A stretch of DNA of 64,000 bases from Candidatus Methanomethylicota archaeon (GTDB lineage Archaea; Thermoproteota; Methanomethylicia; Methanomethylicales; Methanomethylicaceae). Below the pieces are notes generated by a model. The model was given only the letters and a program-made list of their open reading frames with translations. It did no database searches and was not told the origin of the DNA. The position numbers and the translations under genes were made by a program. Location of the stretch: assembly GCA_029887765.1 (NCBI GenBank), contig JARXPF010000003.1, positions 1 through 64,000 of the forward strand, written 5' to 3'. Below are positions 18,171-27,114 of the stretch, in pieces; the stretch's first letter is position 1; the number at the start of each line of letters is the position of its first letter.

Positions 18171-19408
18171 AATGAACCCCTCACATAAATATCTAAAATT
18201 TTACTTGCAATGTCTCGCTTTGATGAAAGTGGTAAATGAATTATTGAACCAAATTTATCAATAACATAAACTTCATTAGTATCAGAGCCAAATCCTGTAA
18301 TTGGTGTAGATAAATCATTAGCTACAATTAAGTCTATTCCATATTCAATTAATTTTTCTTTAGCTTTAGTAATAAGTTCTTCTTTAGTTAAACCATATTC
18401 AGCTTTAAATCCAATTATAAAAGAATCTTTTGATTTTTTCTTAGCTAAATCTATTATTTTTGGAAATGGTTTTAATTTAATATTTATAGAAGAATTACTT
18501 GAAATTTTTCCTTCATATTTATTTTCTATTGAAAAATCAAGTGGAGCAGCAGCCATTATTATAATATCATATTTTTTCTCTGATAGACATTTATCTACAG
18601 CATTAAGCATTTCTTCAGTTGTTTCAATATTTATAATTCTTATTCCTTTAGGTGGAGGAATATTTGTTGGTCCTGATATAAGAGTTACTTGAGCTCCTCT
18701 TGAATAAGCTTCTTTTGCAAATGCATAACCCATTTTACCTGAACTTGAATTTGTTATAAATCTTATAGAGTCTATGTAAGATCTCGTAGGTCCAGCAGTT
18801 ATTAAAACTGATTTTCCCAATAAATCTTTTTTATGAAGTATTGCTATAACTTCTTCAACAATATCTTCAATATTAGGAAATTTAGCTTTATCTTCAATAA
18901 ATTCAGGTTGAAAAACTTTTATTCCTATAGAATTAAGTTTTTTTAAATTTTCTAATACTATTGGATTATTATACATAGAATCATGCATAGTTGGAATTAT
19001 TAAAATTGGTATTTTCAATCCTAATGCAGAAAGTACTAGTAAAGTTACTGGAGTATCTCCAATTCCTGCTACTATTTTTCCTATTGTATTTGCACTAGCT
19101 GGTGCTATTATAACTAAATCTATATTCTTACTTAATAATACATGTTCAATTTTTCCAGTAATTTCTGTTACTACAGGATTTCCTGTAGCCCATTCAAATA
19201 ATTTTGGAGAAATAAGTTCTTGAGAAGAATATGACATTACTACAAAAACTTCTGCACCATTTCTCATTAATTCACGTGATAATTCTATTGATTTTATTAT
19301 ACTTACACTTCCACAAGTACATAAAGCAATTCTTTTTCCTTCTAATATTCTACTTTTCTTGAACATTATATCTTTTGATGGATGCACATTTTTTGAATTA
19401 TAAAACAT
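18167..19408 (-). CDS. coaBC: Bifunctional phosphopantothenoylcysteine decarboxylase/synthetase
   Basis: Adds cysteine to phosphopantothenate and then decarboxylates it to phosphopantetheine. The N-terminal flavoprotein CoaC half has 'KRIALCTCGSVSIIKSIEL' and 'IAPASANTIGKIVAGIGDTP', and the C-terminal CoaB half has 'VLITAGPTRSYIDSIRFITN' and 'AAAPLDFSIENK'. The full 413-residue fusion is present. It is the promoter-proximal gene of the CoA cluster; the 120 bases up to 19528 form a divergent spacer with the small membrane protein gene. Confidence 0.95.
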   Translation of the reverse strand: MFYNSKNVHPSKDIMFKKSRILEGKRIALCTCGSVSIIKSIELSRELMRNGAEVFVVMSYSSQELISPKLFEWATGNPVVTEITGKIEHVLLSKNIDLVIIAPASANTIGKIVAGIGDTPVTLLVLSALGLKIPILIIPTMHDSMYNNPIVLENLKKLNSIGIKVFQPEFIEDKAKFPNIEDIVEEVIAILHKKDLLGKSVLITAGPTRSYIDSIRFITNSSSGKMGYAFAKEAYSRGAQVTLISGPTNIPPPKGIRIINIETTEEMLNAVDKCLSEKKYDIIIMAAAPLDFSIENKYEGKISSNSSINIKLKPFPKIIDLAKKKSKDSFIIGFKAEYGLTKEELITKAKEKLIEYGIDLIVANDLSTPITGFGSDTNEVYVIDKFGSIIHLPLSSKRDIASKILDIYVRGSL

Positions 19409-19528
19409 ATTTATGTTTTTTATGTAAGTAAAAATTATAAAATGTATTTTTTAAAAAGTCTACATATTCTATGTAGAAATAAATTAATTAAGTACTAAAT
19501 AAATTCATAATTAAAGGAGAGTTCTATA

Positions 19529-19870
19529 ATGAAAGAATCACTAAGTAAATTATTATCAATAATAAATAGATTATTACCAATAATTGGAATTTTAATTATT
19601 GCATTTATTATAAGTGGAGGAATTTATTTAATAATAATGGGTCCTTCAACTGGAATAATAGTAAAATCAATTACTTCACAAACAATTATGGAATTTTTTG
19701 TCTCTTTTTTACTTATATGCTTAGGTGGTATAGGATTTATTTTATTTGAAAGTGCTATGAAAAAAACTTTTGATATAAGTAGTGCAAAAATAAAATTCTT
19801 AATAGCTGCTTTAATTTTAATAACTTCTTTAATATTAATGGAAGTTCTTTTATGGTTGAAAATTCATTAA
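19529..19870 (+). CDS. Small membrane protein of unknown function
   Basis: The 113-residue protein has three hydrophobic segments (about residues 12-35, 48-70 and 87-110) with short polar loops. A strong ribosome-binding site 'AAAGGAGAG' lies before the ATG. I do not recognise the family. Its stop at 19870 abuts the stop of the convergent carS gene. Expression as a single gene is likely. Confidence 0.6.
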   Translation: MKESLSKLLSIINRLLPIIGILIIAFIISGGIYLIIMGPSTGIIVKSITSQTIMEFFVSFLLICLGGIGFILFESAMKKTFDISSAKIKFLIAALILITSLILMEVLLWLKIH

Positions 19871-20350
19871 TTACCATGGATTTGGCTTAAGTTTTAGTAA
19901 ATATGCAAAAAAATTTGAAATTAAATGAATTGGAGGAGTTATTAAAATTATAAAAAGTACTTGTTCAATTATAATTTGATGAAATAAAGAAAATAATAAT
20001 AATGCTCCAAAAACAAAATCAAGTTGATCTAAAAGTGGAAAAGGGTGACCTCTTGGTAATCCAAGTCTTCTTTTTATAAATGCACCAAAAAGATCTCCTA
20101 ATAATGCTCCTAAAGAAAGAATAAATCCATAAAATATATTATAAACTATAGCTCCAGCTATTGTACCAAAAATTAATCCAGATAAAAACCCTTCAATAGT
20201 TTTACCATCTCCAAAAATTCTCTTTCCATCAATAAATAATTTTTTAAAATCTATAGGTCTTTTACCTTTAACTAATACTGGTACAGAATTTGCAATATAT
20301 ATTGGAACAATTATTAATAATGATGAATTAATTATTTCATATATTGTCAA
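19871..20350 (-). CDS. carS: CDP-archaeol synthase
   Basis: Activates unsaturated archaetidic acid with CTP in membrane lipid synthesis. The 159-residue integral membrane protein has the family motifs 'KRIFGDGKTIEGF', 'GALLGDLFGAFIKRRLG' and 'FPLLDQLDFVFGALL', which carry the acidic residues of the active site. The start overlaps the radB stop by 14 bases, so it is probably co-transcribed with radB. With the UbiA-type gene at 55000 it covers two steps of ether-lipid formation. Confidence 0.92.
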   Translation of the reverse strand: MTIYEIINSSLLIIVPIYIANSVPVLVKGKRPIDFKKLFIDGKRIFGDGKTIEGFLSGLIFGTIAGAIVYNIFYGFILSLGALLGDLFGAFIKRRLGLPRGHPFPLLDQLDFVFGALLLFSLFHQIIIEQVLFIILITPPIHLISNFFAYLLKLKPNPW

Positions 20351-21017
20351 TTATACCTTCCTCTTCTATTCTTACTATACAACTTAAATTAGAATATGGT
20401 TTTTCTAAATAAATTATTCTTTTATTACCAAGAAGTTTTTCTATTTTTAAAATTTTATCACACCAATATGTTAAAATTTTAGCAGCTATTGGTTGATATT
20501 GTAATTTTCCTGGTGGAGAAGTTATATCACTAGTAAGTATAGTAAATAAATTCCTCTTCATTGTTAAGTACTTTATCAAAGCTAATTCTCTATTTAATTT
20601 TTTATTTAAAATTATATTTTCATTACTTCTTTCTTTTAAAGCTAAACGATAATATGAAGTTATAGAATCAAAAGCAAAAATTTTAATATCTTCCATTATT
20701 AATTCAAGATTATCTATTAATAATTCTTGATCTTGAAAACTCTTAATTGTAGATATTAAAATTCTTTCATTTATCTCCATCCATTTTTCCTTTGCTATTT
20801 CTTCAAGTCTTTTTAAAGCTACATATGGCTCAGTAAATATTAATAATGACTTATTTCCATTAATTGCAGCTTTTATAATTGTTTGAAATACTAAAGTTGT
20901 TTTTCCACTTCCTCTTTCTCCAAATATTAAACATACTTCACCTGCAGAAAAACCTCCATTAATAATATTATCTAATTCTTTACATCCAGTGCTTAATTTT
21001 TTATTATTGAAATACAA
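20337..21017 (-). CDS. radB: RadB recombinase paralogue
   Basis: A short RecA/RadA-type ATPase of 226 residues without the N-terminal HhH domain of RadA. Walker A is 'FGERGSGKTT' (residues 33-41) and Walker B is 'IFAFDSITSYY'. It begins 'KLSTGCKELDNIINGGF' as in RadB. RadB assists RadA in homologous recombination and is known chiefly from Euryarchaeota. It is transcribed divergently from the RuvC-like gene at 21055, sharing a gap of under 40 bases. Confidence 0.88.
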   Translation of the reverse strand: MYFNNKKLSTGCKELDNIINGGFSAGEVCLIFGERGSGKTTLVFQTIIKAAINGNKSLLIFTEPYVALKRLEEIAKEKWMEINERILISTIKSFQDQELLIDNLELIMEDIKIFAFDSITSYYRLALKERSNENIILNKKLNRELALIKYLTMKRNLFTILTSDITSPPGKLQYQPIAAKILTYWCDKILKIEKLLGNKRIIYLEKPYSNLSCIVRIEEEGIIDNI

Positions 21018-21054
21018 TATTATCCCCGAGGAAGCCTTGTTAATAGGTATTATT

Positions 21055-21606
21055 ATGGATGATATAAAGACTTCCTATGAAATAGTAAAAGTACTTAAAA
21101 TGCTAAATATTCCCTTTATTTTTCTTAAAAAGAATGAAAATATACCAAACAATATTTGTGCAATCATATCTTCAGAGAAATTAAATAATAAAAGATTTAT
21201 TCTTTATGAAGGAAATGCAAAGAAAACAGTATTAAAAGCCATAAGTATTTGTAAAGGAAGAGAAAATTTTGAAGAAGTTATAGTAGGTATAGATCCTGGA
21301 AATAAAGTAGGAGTAGTAGTTCTTGCAGATGGTGATTTAATTGAAGCAAAAATTATATTAAATCATAGACTTGAAGAATTTATAAAAAGTATATTAATAG
21401 ATTATCCTACTAATTCTTTTATATTTAAAATAGGTAAAGGAGAAATTCCTAAAGAAGTTCTATCTATTATTAATAATGATATTAGAGTTAAAGTAGAATT
21501 TGTAGAAGAAGTAAAACTTCCTATTCCACCTAAGTATAGAATAAAAGGATTGAAAAAAGATTTAAAATCTGCATTAATCATAGCCTTAAGCAAAAGTTTT
21601 AGATAA
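21055..21606 (+). CDS. RuvC/RNase H-fold-like protein, unknown family
   Basis: I do not recognise the family by name. From the ATG at 21055 the protein has 183 residues. The first 70 form an alpha/beta domain. From residue 74, 'VIVGIDPGNKVGVVVLADGD' looks like the first strand pair of an RNase H-fold nuclease with D80 as the first acidic residue; 'VEFVEEVKL' (E151, E152) and 'KKDLKSALIIAL' (D169) could provide the others, as in RuvC. A junction- or nucleic-acid-cleaving role is inferred. An in-frame GTG at 20989 would overlap radB and is less likely than 21055. Divergent from radB. Confidence 0.55.
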   Translation: MDDIKTSYEIVKVLKMLNIPFIFLKKNENIPNNICAIISSEKLNNKRFILYEGNAKKTVLKAISICKGRENFEEVIVGIDPGNKVGVVVLADGDLIEAKIILNHRLEEFIKSILIDYPTNSFIFKIGKGEIPKEVLSIINNDIRVKVEFVEEVKLPIPPKYRIKGLKKDLKSALIIALSKSFR

Positions 21607-21637
21607 AGGATTTTTATTAATTAATGGAGGATTGACA

Positions 21638-22909
21638 TTGAGTTTAAGAGAATTTCTAAAAGAAGAAAATGATATAATAATATTTGAAGAAGAATTATCT
21701 CCTAAACATGAAATTTCATCAATTATGAGTAAATATGATGGTGGTCCTATATTATTTTTTAAAAAAATTAAAGGAAGTTCCATTCCTATAGTTTCTGGTA
21801 TATGTGGAAATAGAGAAAGAATCCTCAAAAGTATAAATGCAAATAAGTACAATTATTATGATAAAATAATAAATGCAATTAATAATCCATTAAAACCAAA
21901 AGTAGTAAATACAGATTTTGAAATAGAAGAAGATGATATTTCTTCTCTTCCAATACTTACTCATTATGAAAAAGATGCAGGTCCTTATATAACTTCAGGA
22001 ATTGTTATTGCTAAAAGTAAAAATGGTTTTCAAAATGCTTCTATACATAGATTATTAGTATTAGATAAAAAACATATGGCAATAAGAATTGTTCCTAGAC
22101 ACTTATATGCTATATATCAAGAAGCAAGAGAAAGAGGAGAAGATCTTAAAGTAGCTATTGTAATTGGAGTTCATCCAGCAATTCTAATTGGTGTAAATAC
22201 TAGTCCAAAATTTGGTGTAGATGAACTTTGGGTTGCAAATAGTTTATTGAAAGGAGAATTAAAATTAACAGAATGTAAGAATTCAGATTTATTAGTTCCA
22301 GCAGATGCAGAAATAATAATAGAAGGTGTAATAAAAAAAGATGAATTTGTAGACGAAGGTCCTTTTGTTGATATTACTGGAACATATGATATTATTAGAA
22401 AACAACCTGTAATTGAAGTTTCAAAAGTATTAAGAAGAAGAGATTCTATATATCATGCCATACTTCCAGGAGGAAGTGAACATAAATTATTAATGGGAAT
22501 GCCAAAAGAAGCAAAAATGTATGAAGCTATATCAAAAATAATACCAGAAGTTAAAGGAGTAAGATTAACAATTGGTGGTTGTTGTTGGTTCCATGCTATC
22601 ATATCTATAAAGAAACAATCTGAAGGAGATGGAAAAAATGCTATAATGGCTGCTTTTGGCTCAAATCCTAGTTTAAAACTTGCAATTGTTGTTGATGAAG
22701 ATATAGATATTGATAATATTCATGAAGTTGAATGGGCAATTGCTACAAGATTTCAAGCTGATGAAGATTTAATAATTATAAAAAATGCAAGAGGTTCAAG
22801 TTTAGATCCATCTTCAGATCAAGAAAAATTAATTACATGTAAAATGGGAATAGATGCTACAATACCTTGGAATAAACCTAGGGAAAAATTTGAAAAAGCT
22901 AGGTGTTAA
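21638..22909 (+). CDS. UbiD-family anhydromevalonate phosphate decarboxylase
   Basis: A prenylated-FMN-dependent decarboxylase. The UbiD pattern is present: 'ITSGIVIAKSKNGFQNASIHRL', split here as 'TSGIVIAKS' and 'ASIHRLLV', then 'RIVPRHLYAIYQEARERGE', 'EGPFVDITGTYD' and 'HAILPGGSEHKLLMGMP'. Followed directly by the AcnX large and small genes, it fits the archaeal mevalonate pathway, in which phosphomevalonate is dehydrated and then decarboxylated to isopentenyl phosphate. A GGAGG at 21626-21630 suits the TTG at 21638 rather than the in-frame TTG at 21632. Function assigned from the gene trio. Confidence 0.88.
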   Translation: MSLREFLKEENDIIIFEEELSPKHEISSIMSKYDGGPILFFKKIKGSSIPIVSGICGNRERILKSINANKYNYYDKIINAINNPLKPKVVNTDFEIEEDDISSLPILTHYEKDAGPYITSGIVIAKSKNGFQNASIHRLLVLDKKHMAIRIVPRHLYAIYQEARERGEDLKVAIVIGVHPAILIGVNTSPKFGVDELWVANSLLKGELKLTECKNSDLLVPADAEIIIEGVIKKDEFVDEGPFVDITGTYDIIRKQPVIEVSKVLRRRDSIYHAILPGGSEHKLLMGMPKEAKMYEAISKIIPEVKGVRLTIGGCCWFHAIISIKKQSEGDGKNAIMAAFGSNPSLKLAIVVDEDIDIDNIHEVEWAIATRFQADEDLIIIKNARGSSLDPSSDQEKLITCKMGIDATIPWNKPREKFEKARC

Positions 22910-22911
22910 GA

Positions 22912-24084
22912 ATGTATTTAACTAAAGAAGAAGAAAAAATGTTAAATGGAGAATATGGAGAAGCAATAAAAAAAGCCATGGAACTTTTAGTTGGTCTTGG
23001 AGAAGTATTTGGAGCAGAAAAAATGATACCTATAGAAAGTGCACAAATTTCAGGTGTATCATATAATAATATTGGAGATGCTGGATTAGAATTTCTTGAA
23101 GAATTTGCTAAATTAGGAGCAAAAGTTAGAGTTAAATCTACATTAAATCCTTGTGGAATGGATATTGAAAAATGGAGAGAAATGGGAATAGATGAAAATT
23201 ATTATGAAAAACAAATGAGAATTATTAGAGCATTTGAAAAAATGAATGTGGAAATAACATGTACATGTACTCCATATTTAGTTGGTAATTTACCAAAAGA
23301 AGGTTCTAATATTGCTTGGTCTGAATCTTCTGCTGTAGTCTTTGCTAATTCTGTATTAGGTGCTAAGACTAATAGAGAAGGAGGCCCCTCAGCTTTAGCT
23401 TCTGCTATAGTTGGAAGAACTCCTCTATATGGATTACATTTAGATGAAAATAGAATTCCAAATGTAATTGTTAAATTAGAATTTAAGCCAATGACTTCTT
23501 ATGAATTTAGTTTATTAGGATATACTATTGGAAAAATTATACCATCTGAAATACCCTATTTTATAAATATTGGAGAGCCAGATTTAGATAGATTAAAAAT
23601 CATGGGAGCAGCTTTAGCAGCATCAGGTGGAATAGCAATTTTTCATTTTAAAAAAAGAATTAAAAAATTAAATAAAATTGAGAAAATTACTATAGATAAA
23701 AAAGAATTAAAAAGAATAGAAGAAGAGATTTCATATAATGGAGAGCCAGATTTATTTTGCATAGGTTGTCCTCATTGTAGTCCTAATGAATTAAAAGAAT
23801 TAGCTAAAGCCATTAAAGGAAAAAAAGTTAAAAAGAATTATGGTTTTTGGATATGGACATCAAAGAAAGTTTATGAAAAATGTTTAAAATATGTAAAAAT
23901 TTTAGAAAATGCAGGTTGTAAAGTATTTAGAGATACTTGTATGGTAGTTTATCCACTTCAATTATCTGGTTATAATCACATGGCATGTAATTCATTTAAA
24001 GCTATTCATTATGTACCTTCTACATCTGGAGTTAAAGCTTCTCCAATGGAACTTCATTTAATGCTAGAGAGGGGAATTGAATAA
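22912..24084 (+). CDS. Phosphomevalonate dehydratase large subunit (AcnX type)
   Basis: Aconitase-X (DUF521) large subunit, carrying a [4Fe-4S] cluster and dehydrating 5-phosphomevalonate to trans-anhydromevalonate 5-phosphate. Family motifs include 'VSYNNIGDAGLEFLEEFA', 'TCTCTPYLVGNLPKEGSN', 'AWSESSAVVFANSVLGAKT' and 'FCIGCPHCS', with several cysteines suited to cluster binding. The ATG at 22912 has AGGTG six bases upstream; a GTG at 22903 inside the ubiD gene is possible. It overlaps the small subunit start by one base. Confidence 0.88.
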   Translation: MYLTKEEEKMLNGEYGEAIKKAMELLVGLGEVFGAEKMIPIESAQISGVSYNNIGDAGLEFLEEFAKLGAKVRVKSTLNPCGMDIEKWREMGIDENYYEKQMRIIRAFEKMNVEITCTCTPYLVGNLPKEGSNIAWSESSAVVFANSVLGAKTNREGGPSALASAIVGRTPLYGLHLDENRIPNVIVKLEFKPMTSYEFSLLGYTIGKIIPSEIPYFINIGEPDLDRLKIMGAALAASGGIAIFHFKKRIKKLNKIEKITIDKKELKRIEEEISYNGEPDLFCIGCPHCSPNELKELAKAIKGKKVKKNYGFWIWTSKKVYEKCLKYVKILENAGCKVFRDTCMVVYPLQLSGYNHMACNSFKAIHYVPSTSGVKASPMELHLMLERGIE

Positions 24085-24488
24085 TGGAAATTATATTAAA
24101 AGGTAGGGCAATATCAAAGTTTTATGGAGAAGGTTTTGCTTTAGTTTCTAATAAACCAATATCTTTTTTTGGAGGTATTGATAAGAATGGAATAATTAAG
24201 GAAAGAAATCATGATTTATATGGCATGGATATAACTGGAAAAATCTTAGTATTTCCAAGAGGAAAAGGAAGTACTGTTGGATCTTATATAATTTATCAAC
24301 TTAAGAAAAATGGTCATGCTCCAGCTGGAATAATAAATATAGAAACAGAGCCTATAATTGCTATTGGATGTATAATAGCTGAAATTCCTCTTATAGATAA
24401 ACTTGAAGTCAATCCTATAACTAACATAAAAACAGGAGATTATGTAATAATAGATGGAAAAAATGGATTTGTTAAAATAAGGAGGTAA
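24084..24488 (+). CDS. Phosphomevalonate dehydratase small subunit (AcnX type)
   Basis: Small DUF126-type subunit of 134 residues that forms the swivelling domain of the AcnX enzyme. 'FPRGKGSTVGSYIIYQL' and 'NGHAPAGIINIETEPIIAIG' are the family signatures. It overlaps the large subunit stop by one base (ATGA-type junction), which favours equal synthesis. With the UbiD gene it makes a complete three-gene module of the archaeal mevalonate pathway. Confidence 0.88.
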   Translation: MEIILKGRAISKFYGEGFALVSNKPISFFGGIDKNGIIKERNHDLYGMDITGKILVFPRGKGSTVGSYIIYQLKKNGHAPAGIINIETEPIIAIGCIIAEIPLIDKLEVNPITNIKTGDYVIIDGKNGFVKIRR

Positions 24489-24492
24489 TTAT

Positions 24493-25758
24493 GTGAATAA
24501 AGCATGGGGAATGATTAAAGATCCTGTACATGGTTTTGTTCATATATACAAAATTGAAAAAGATGTTATTGATACATTACCTCTTCAAAGATTAAGAAGA
24601 ATTAAACAATTAGTTTTTGTAGATTTAGTATATCCTGGAGCAAATCATACTAGATTTGAACATTCTATTGGAGTGATGCACTTAGCTGGAATGGTTTGTA
24701 AAGCTCTTCCAATAGATATTAATAATGAAGAAATTCAAATGATAAGACTTTCTGCTCTTTTTCATGATTTAGGTCATGGTCCTTTTTCACATACTTTTGA
24801 AAGTATATTAATTAAAAAATTAAATAAAACTCATGAAGATTTAACTCCTTGGATTATTAAAGGTACGGAATTGAAAGATATTTTAGAAAGTTATGGATTT
24901 TCAGTAGAAGATATTGCTGAATTATCAATTGGAAAATGGAAAAAAGGAAGGAAATTCTTTAATCAAATTATAAGTAGTGCTATAGATGTAGATAAAATGG
25001 ATTTCTTAGTTAGAGATACTCACCATACTGGTGCAGAATATGGAAAAGTAGATATTCATAGACTCATATATACAATGAATGTAATTGATGATAATTTACT
25101 TATTGATAGTTCAGCAATTCCTACACTTGAGGCATTTTTAATAGCAAGACTAGAATCTTTTAAAGCAATATATTTCCATAAAACAGCTAGAGCTGCTCAA
25201 ATCCTTCTTGTAAAAGCTTTAGAAGCAGCTGATGAAGAATTAGGAATATGTAGTTTTAAATCTCCAGAAGAATATGTAAAAATGGATGATTATAGTATAT
25301 GGTATTTATTAAAACAATGTAATAAATCAAGTAAAATTATGGAAGCTATTGAAAAAAGACAATTATTAAAATGTTCTTATGAAAGAGAATTAAAAGTAGA
25401 AGATAAAACATTAGCTAGTTTAATAAATTTAGAAAGTATTAGAAAAAGATTAGAAGAAGAAATAGCAAATATTGCAGGCATAAGTAATGAAGAAGTATTT
25501 ATAGATACGCCTACTCTTCCATCAATTCCTTATAAACATGCTCTTGATTTTGATCCTATGGAAATTCCAATTCTTGATATTGAAGAAAATAAAAAAAGAG
25601 TATTAAAAGCTACGGAAATTTCTAAAACTATAGAAGTTTTAAGAGGTTTTTTAAATATTGTAAGAGTTTATACCTATCCTCAATATAGAGAAAAAGTAAG
25701 AGAAGCTGCAGAAAAAGTTCTTGGAGGAATTCCAAATTCAGCTAGAGTTTCTTATTAA
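24493..25758 (+). CDS. HD-domain phosphohydrolase (SamHD1/dGTPase-like)
   Basis: The metal-binding HD pattern is visible as 'RFEHSIGVMHLAG' (His), 'FHDLGHGPFSHTF' (His-Asp) and a later Asp in 'DVDKMDFLVRDTHH'. The N-terminus 'IKDPVHGFVHIYKIE' is typical of archaeal HD proteins related to deoxynucleotide triphosphohydrolases. Substrate is uncertain. It starts GTG at 24493 preceded by GGAGGT at 24481-24486; the ATG at 24491 is out of frame and stops at once. It is only 4 bases after the AcnX small gene, so is likely in that transcript, and its stop overlaps the convergent tmk by 17 bases. Confidence 0.85.
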   Translation: MNKAWGMIKDPVHGFVHIYKIEKDVIDTLPLQRLRRIKQLVFVDLVYPGANHTRFEHSIGVMHLAGMVCKALPIDINNEEIQMIRLSALFHDLGHGPFSHTFESILIKKLNKTHEDLTPWIIKGTELKDILESYGFSVEDIAELSIGKWKKGRKFFNQIISSAIDVDKMDFLVRDTHHTGAEYGKVDIHRLIYTMNVIDDNLLIDSSAIPTLEAFLIARLESFKAIYFHKTARAAQILLVKALEAADEELGICSFKSPEEYVKMDDYSIWYLLKQCNKSSKIMEAIEKRQLLKCSYERELKVEDKTLASLINLESIRKRLEEEIANIAGISNEEVFIDTPTLPSIPYKHALDFDPMEIPILDIEENKKRVLKATEISKTIEVLRGFLNIVRVYTYPQYREKVREAAEKVLGGIPNSARVSY

Positions 25759-26332
25759 GAGCTTCAATTACTATTTTAAGAATTTCTTCATGAACTTCTA
25801 AAATAGATTTTTCAGCATTAACTATTTTATAACCCATTTTATGAGCTCTCTCAAGAAATTTTCTTCTTACTTTATTAAGAAATTCTACATTTTCATATCT
25901 ATCTTTTATTATTTTTCTTTTAAGTGAGATTTCAGGATTAATATCTAAAATTATTGATAAATCAGGTTTAATTACCCCTCTATTTATTAATAATATCCAA
26001 TCTTCTTCAAGACCTTGACTAGTTTGATATGCTATAGAAGATTCTAAATATCTATCACTAACTATAATTTTCCCCTCCATTAACCAAGGTTTTATAAATT
26101 TTTCTACATGATAAATTCTATCTGCAGCAAAAAGCAAAGCCTCAAGCTCAGGAGATAATAAAGGTTCTTTTATTAATTCTCTAATTATTGGTTCTATTGG
26201 CCCTTCTGGATTTGGCTCTTTTGTTTCTATTGCTGAATAACCTAATTCATTAAGCTTATTAACTAACATTTTTACTTGAGTAGATCCTCCAGCTCCATCT
26301 ATTCCATCTATTGTAATGAAAAATCCTTTCAT
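25742..26332 (-). CDS. tmk: Thymidylate kinase
   Basis: Phosphorylates dTMP to dTDP. The P-loop is 'FFITIDGIDGAGGSTQVKML', with 'TKEPNPEGPIEPIIREL' and 'IIVSDRYLESSIAYQTSQG' as the DR(Y/H) and substrate-binding motifs. An open frame extends to 26398, but the ATG at 26332 puts the usual 'MKGFFITIDG' at the N-terminus and gives a normal length of 196 residues. The divergent XPF gene begins at 26368. Confidence 0.92.
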   Translation of the reverse strand: MKGFFITIDGIDGAGGSTQVKMLVNKLNELGYSAIETKEPNPEGPIEPIIRELIKEPLLSPELEALLFAADRIYHVEKFIKPWLMEGKIIVSDRYLESSIAYQTSQGLEEDWILLINRGVIKPDLSIILDINPEISLKRKIIKDRYENVEFLNKVRRKFLERAHKMGYKIVNAEKSILEVHEEILKIVIEALNKKL

Positions 26333-26367
26333 AATATTGATTAAATTGTAGATGAATATATTTTTAA

Positions 26368-27114
26368 TTGGGATGGAATTTGCAAAGTATTTTACCAAAT
26401 TTTATTAATAAAAAAGAAAGAGAAGAAGAAATTTTAATTATAGTAGATTATAGAGAACAAAATTCTATAGTTGTAAAAGAATTGATTAATTTAGGTGCTA
26501 AAATAGAATATGCAAATCTTCCAGTGGGAGATTATCTTATATCTGAAGAAATTATAATAGAAAGAAAGACTTTTAATGATTTTATTAATTCTATAATAGA
26601 TAAACGTTTATTTGAACAAGCTAAATTACTTTCACAATATTATAATAAACCAATTATAATTATTGAAGGAAGAAATCAAATATTTCGTAATATAAGTGAA
26701 GAAGCTATAAGAGGGGCAATGATATCAATAATTATAGATTTTAATTTACCAATTTTATGGTCAAGGGATTCTCTTGAAACTGCAAAATTTATAATTACAT
26801 TAGCTAAAAGAGAGAAAAAAGATGATTTAAGAACAATATTTTTAAAAGATAGAAGAAGAGCAAGAACTCCAGATGAAGAAAGAGAATATATAGTTGCAAG
26901 TCTTCCTATGGTTGAATTAGCTACTGCAAAAAGACTTTTATCTTATTTTGGAAGTGTTGAAAAAGTATTTACAGCTAGTGAAAGTGAATTAATGAAAGTT
27001 AAAGGAATAGGTCCAAAAAAAGCTAAACGTATTAGAAGTATTATTGCAGGACCTTATGGAGCTAAATCTTCTTCTGACGTAACTTCTCCTTTAAATCAAT
27101 TAAAGAAGAAATAG
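26368..27114 (+). CDS. xpf: XPF/Mus81-type structure-specific endonuclease, short form
   Basis: An ERCC4 nuclease domain comes first, with 'IIVDYREQNS', 'LPVGDYLISEE' and 'IIERKTFNDFINSIIDKR', which carry the conserved D and ERK catalytic residues. A helix-hairpin-helix pair ends the protein ('LMKVKGIGPKKAKRIRSII'). There is no helicase part, so this is the short form seen in TACK archaea and not the Hef helicase-nuclease of Euryarchaeota. PCNA-dependent action on branched DNA is expected from the family. The TTG at 26368 is used as start. It overlaps the convergent UPF0148 gene by 53 bases. Confidence 0.9.
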   Translation: MGWNLQSILPNFINKKEREEEILIIVDYREQNSIVVKELINLGAKIEYANLPVGDYLISEEIIIERKTFNDFINSIIDKRLFEQAKLLSQYYNKPIIIIEGRNQIFRNISEEAIRGAMISIIIDFNLPILWSRDSLETAKFIITLAKREKKDDLRTIFLKDRRRARTPDEEREYIVASLPMVELATAKRLLSYFGSVEKVFTASESELMKVKGIGPKKAKRIRSIIAGPYGAKSSSDVTSPLNQLKKK

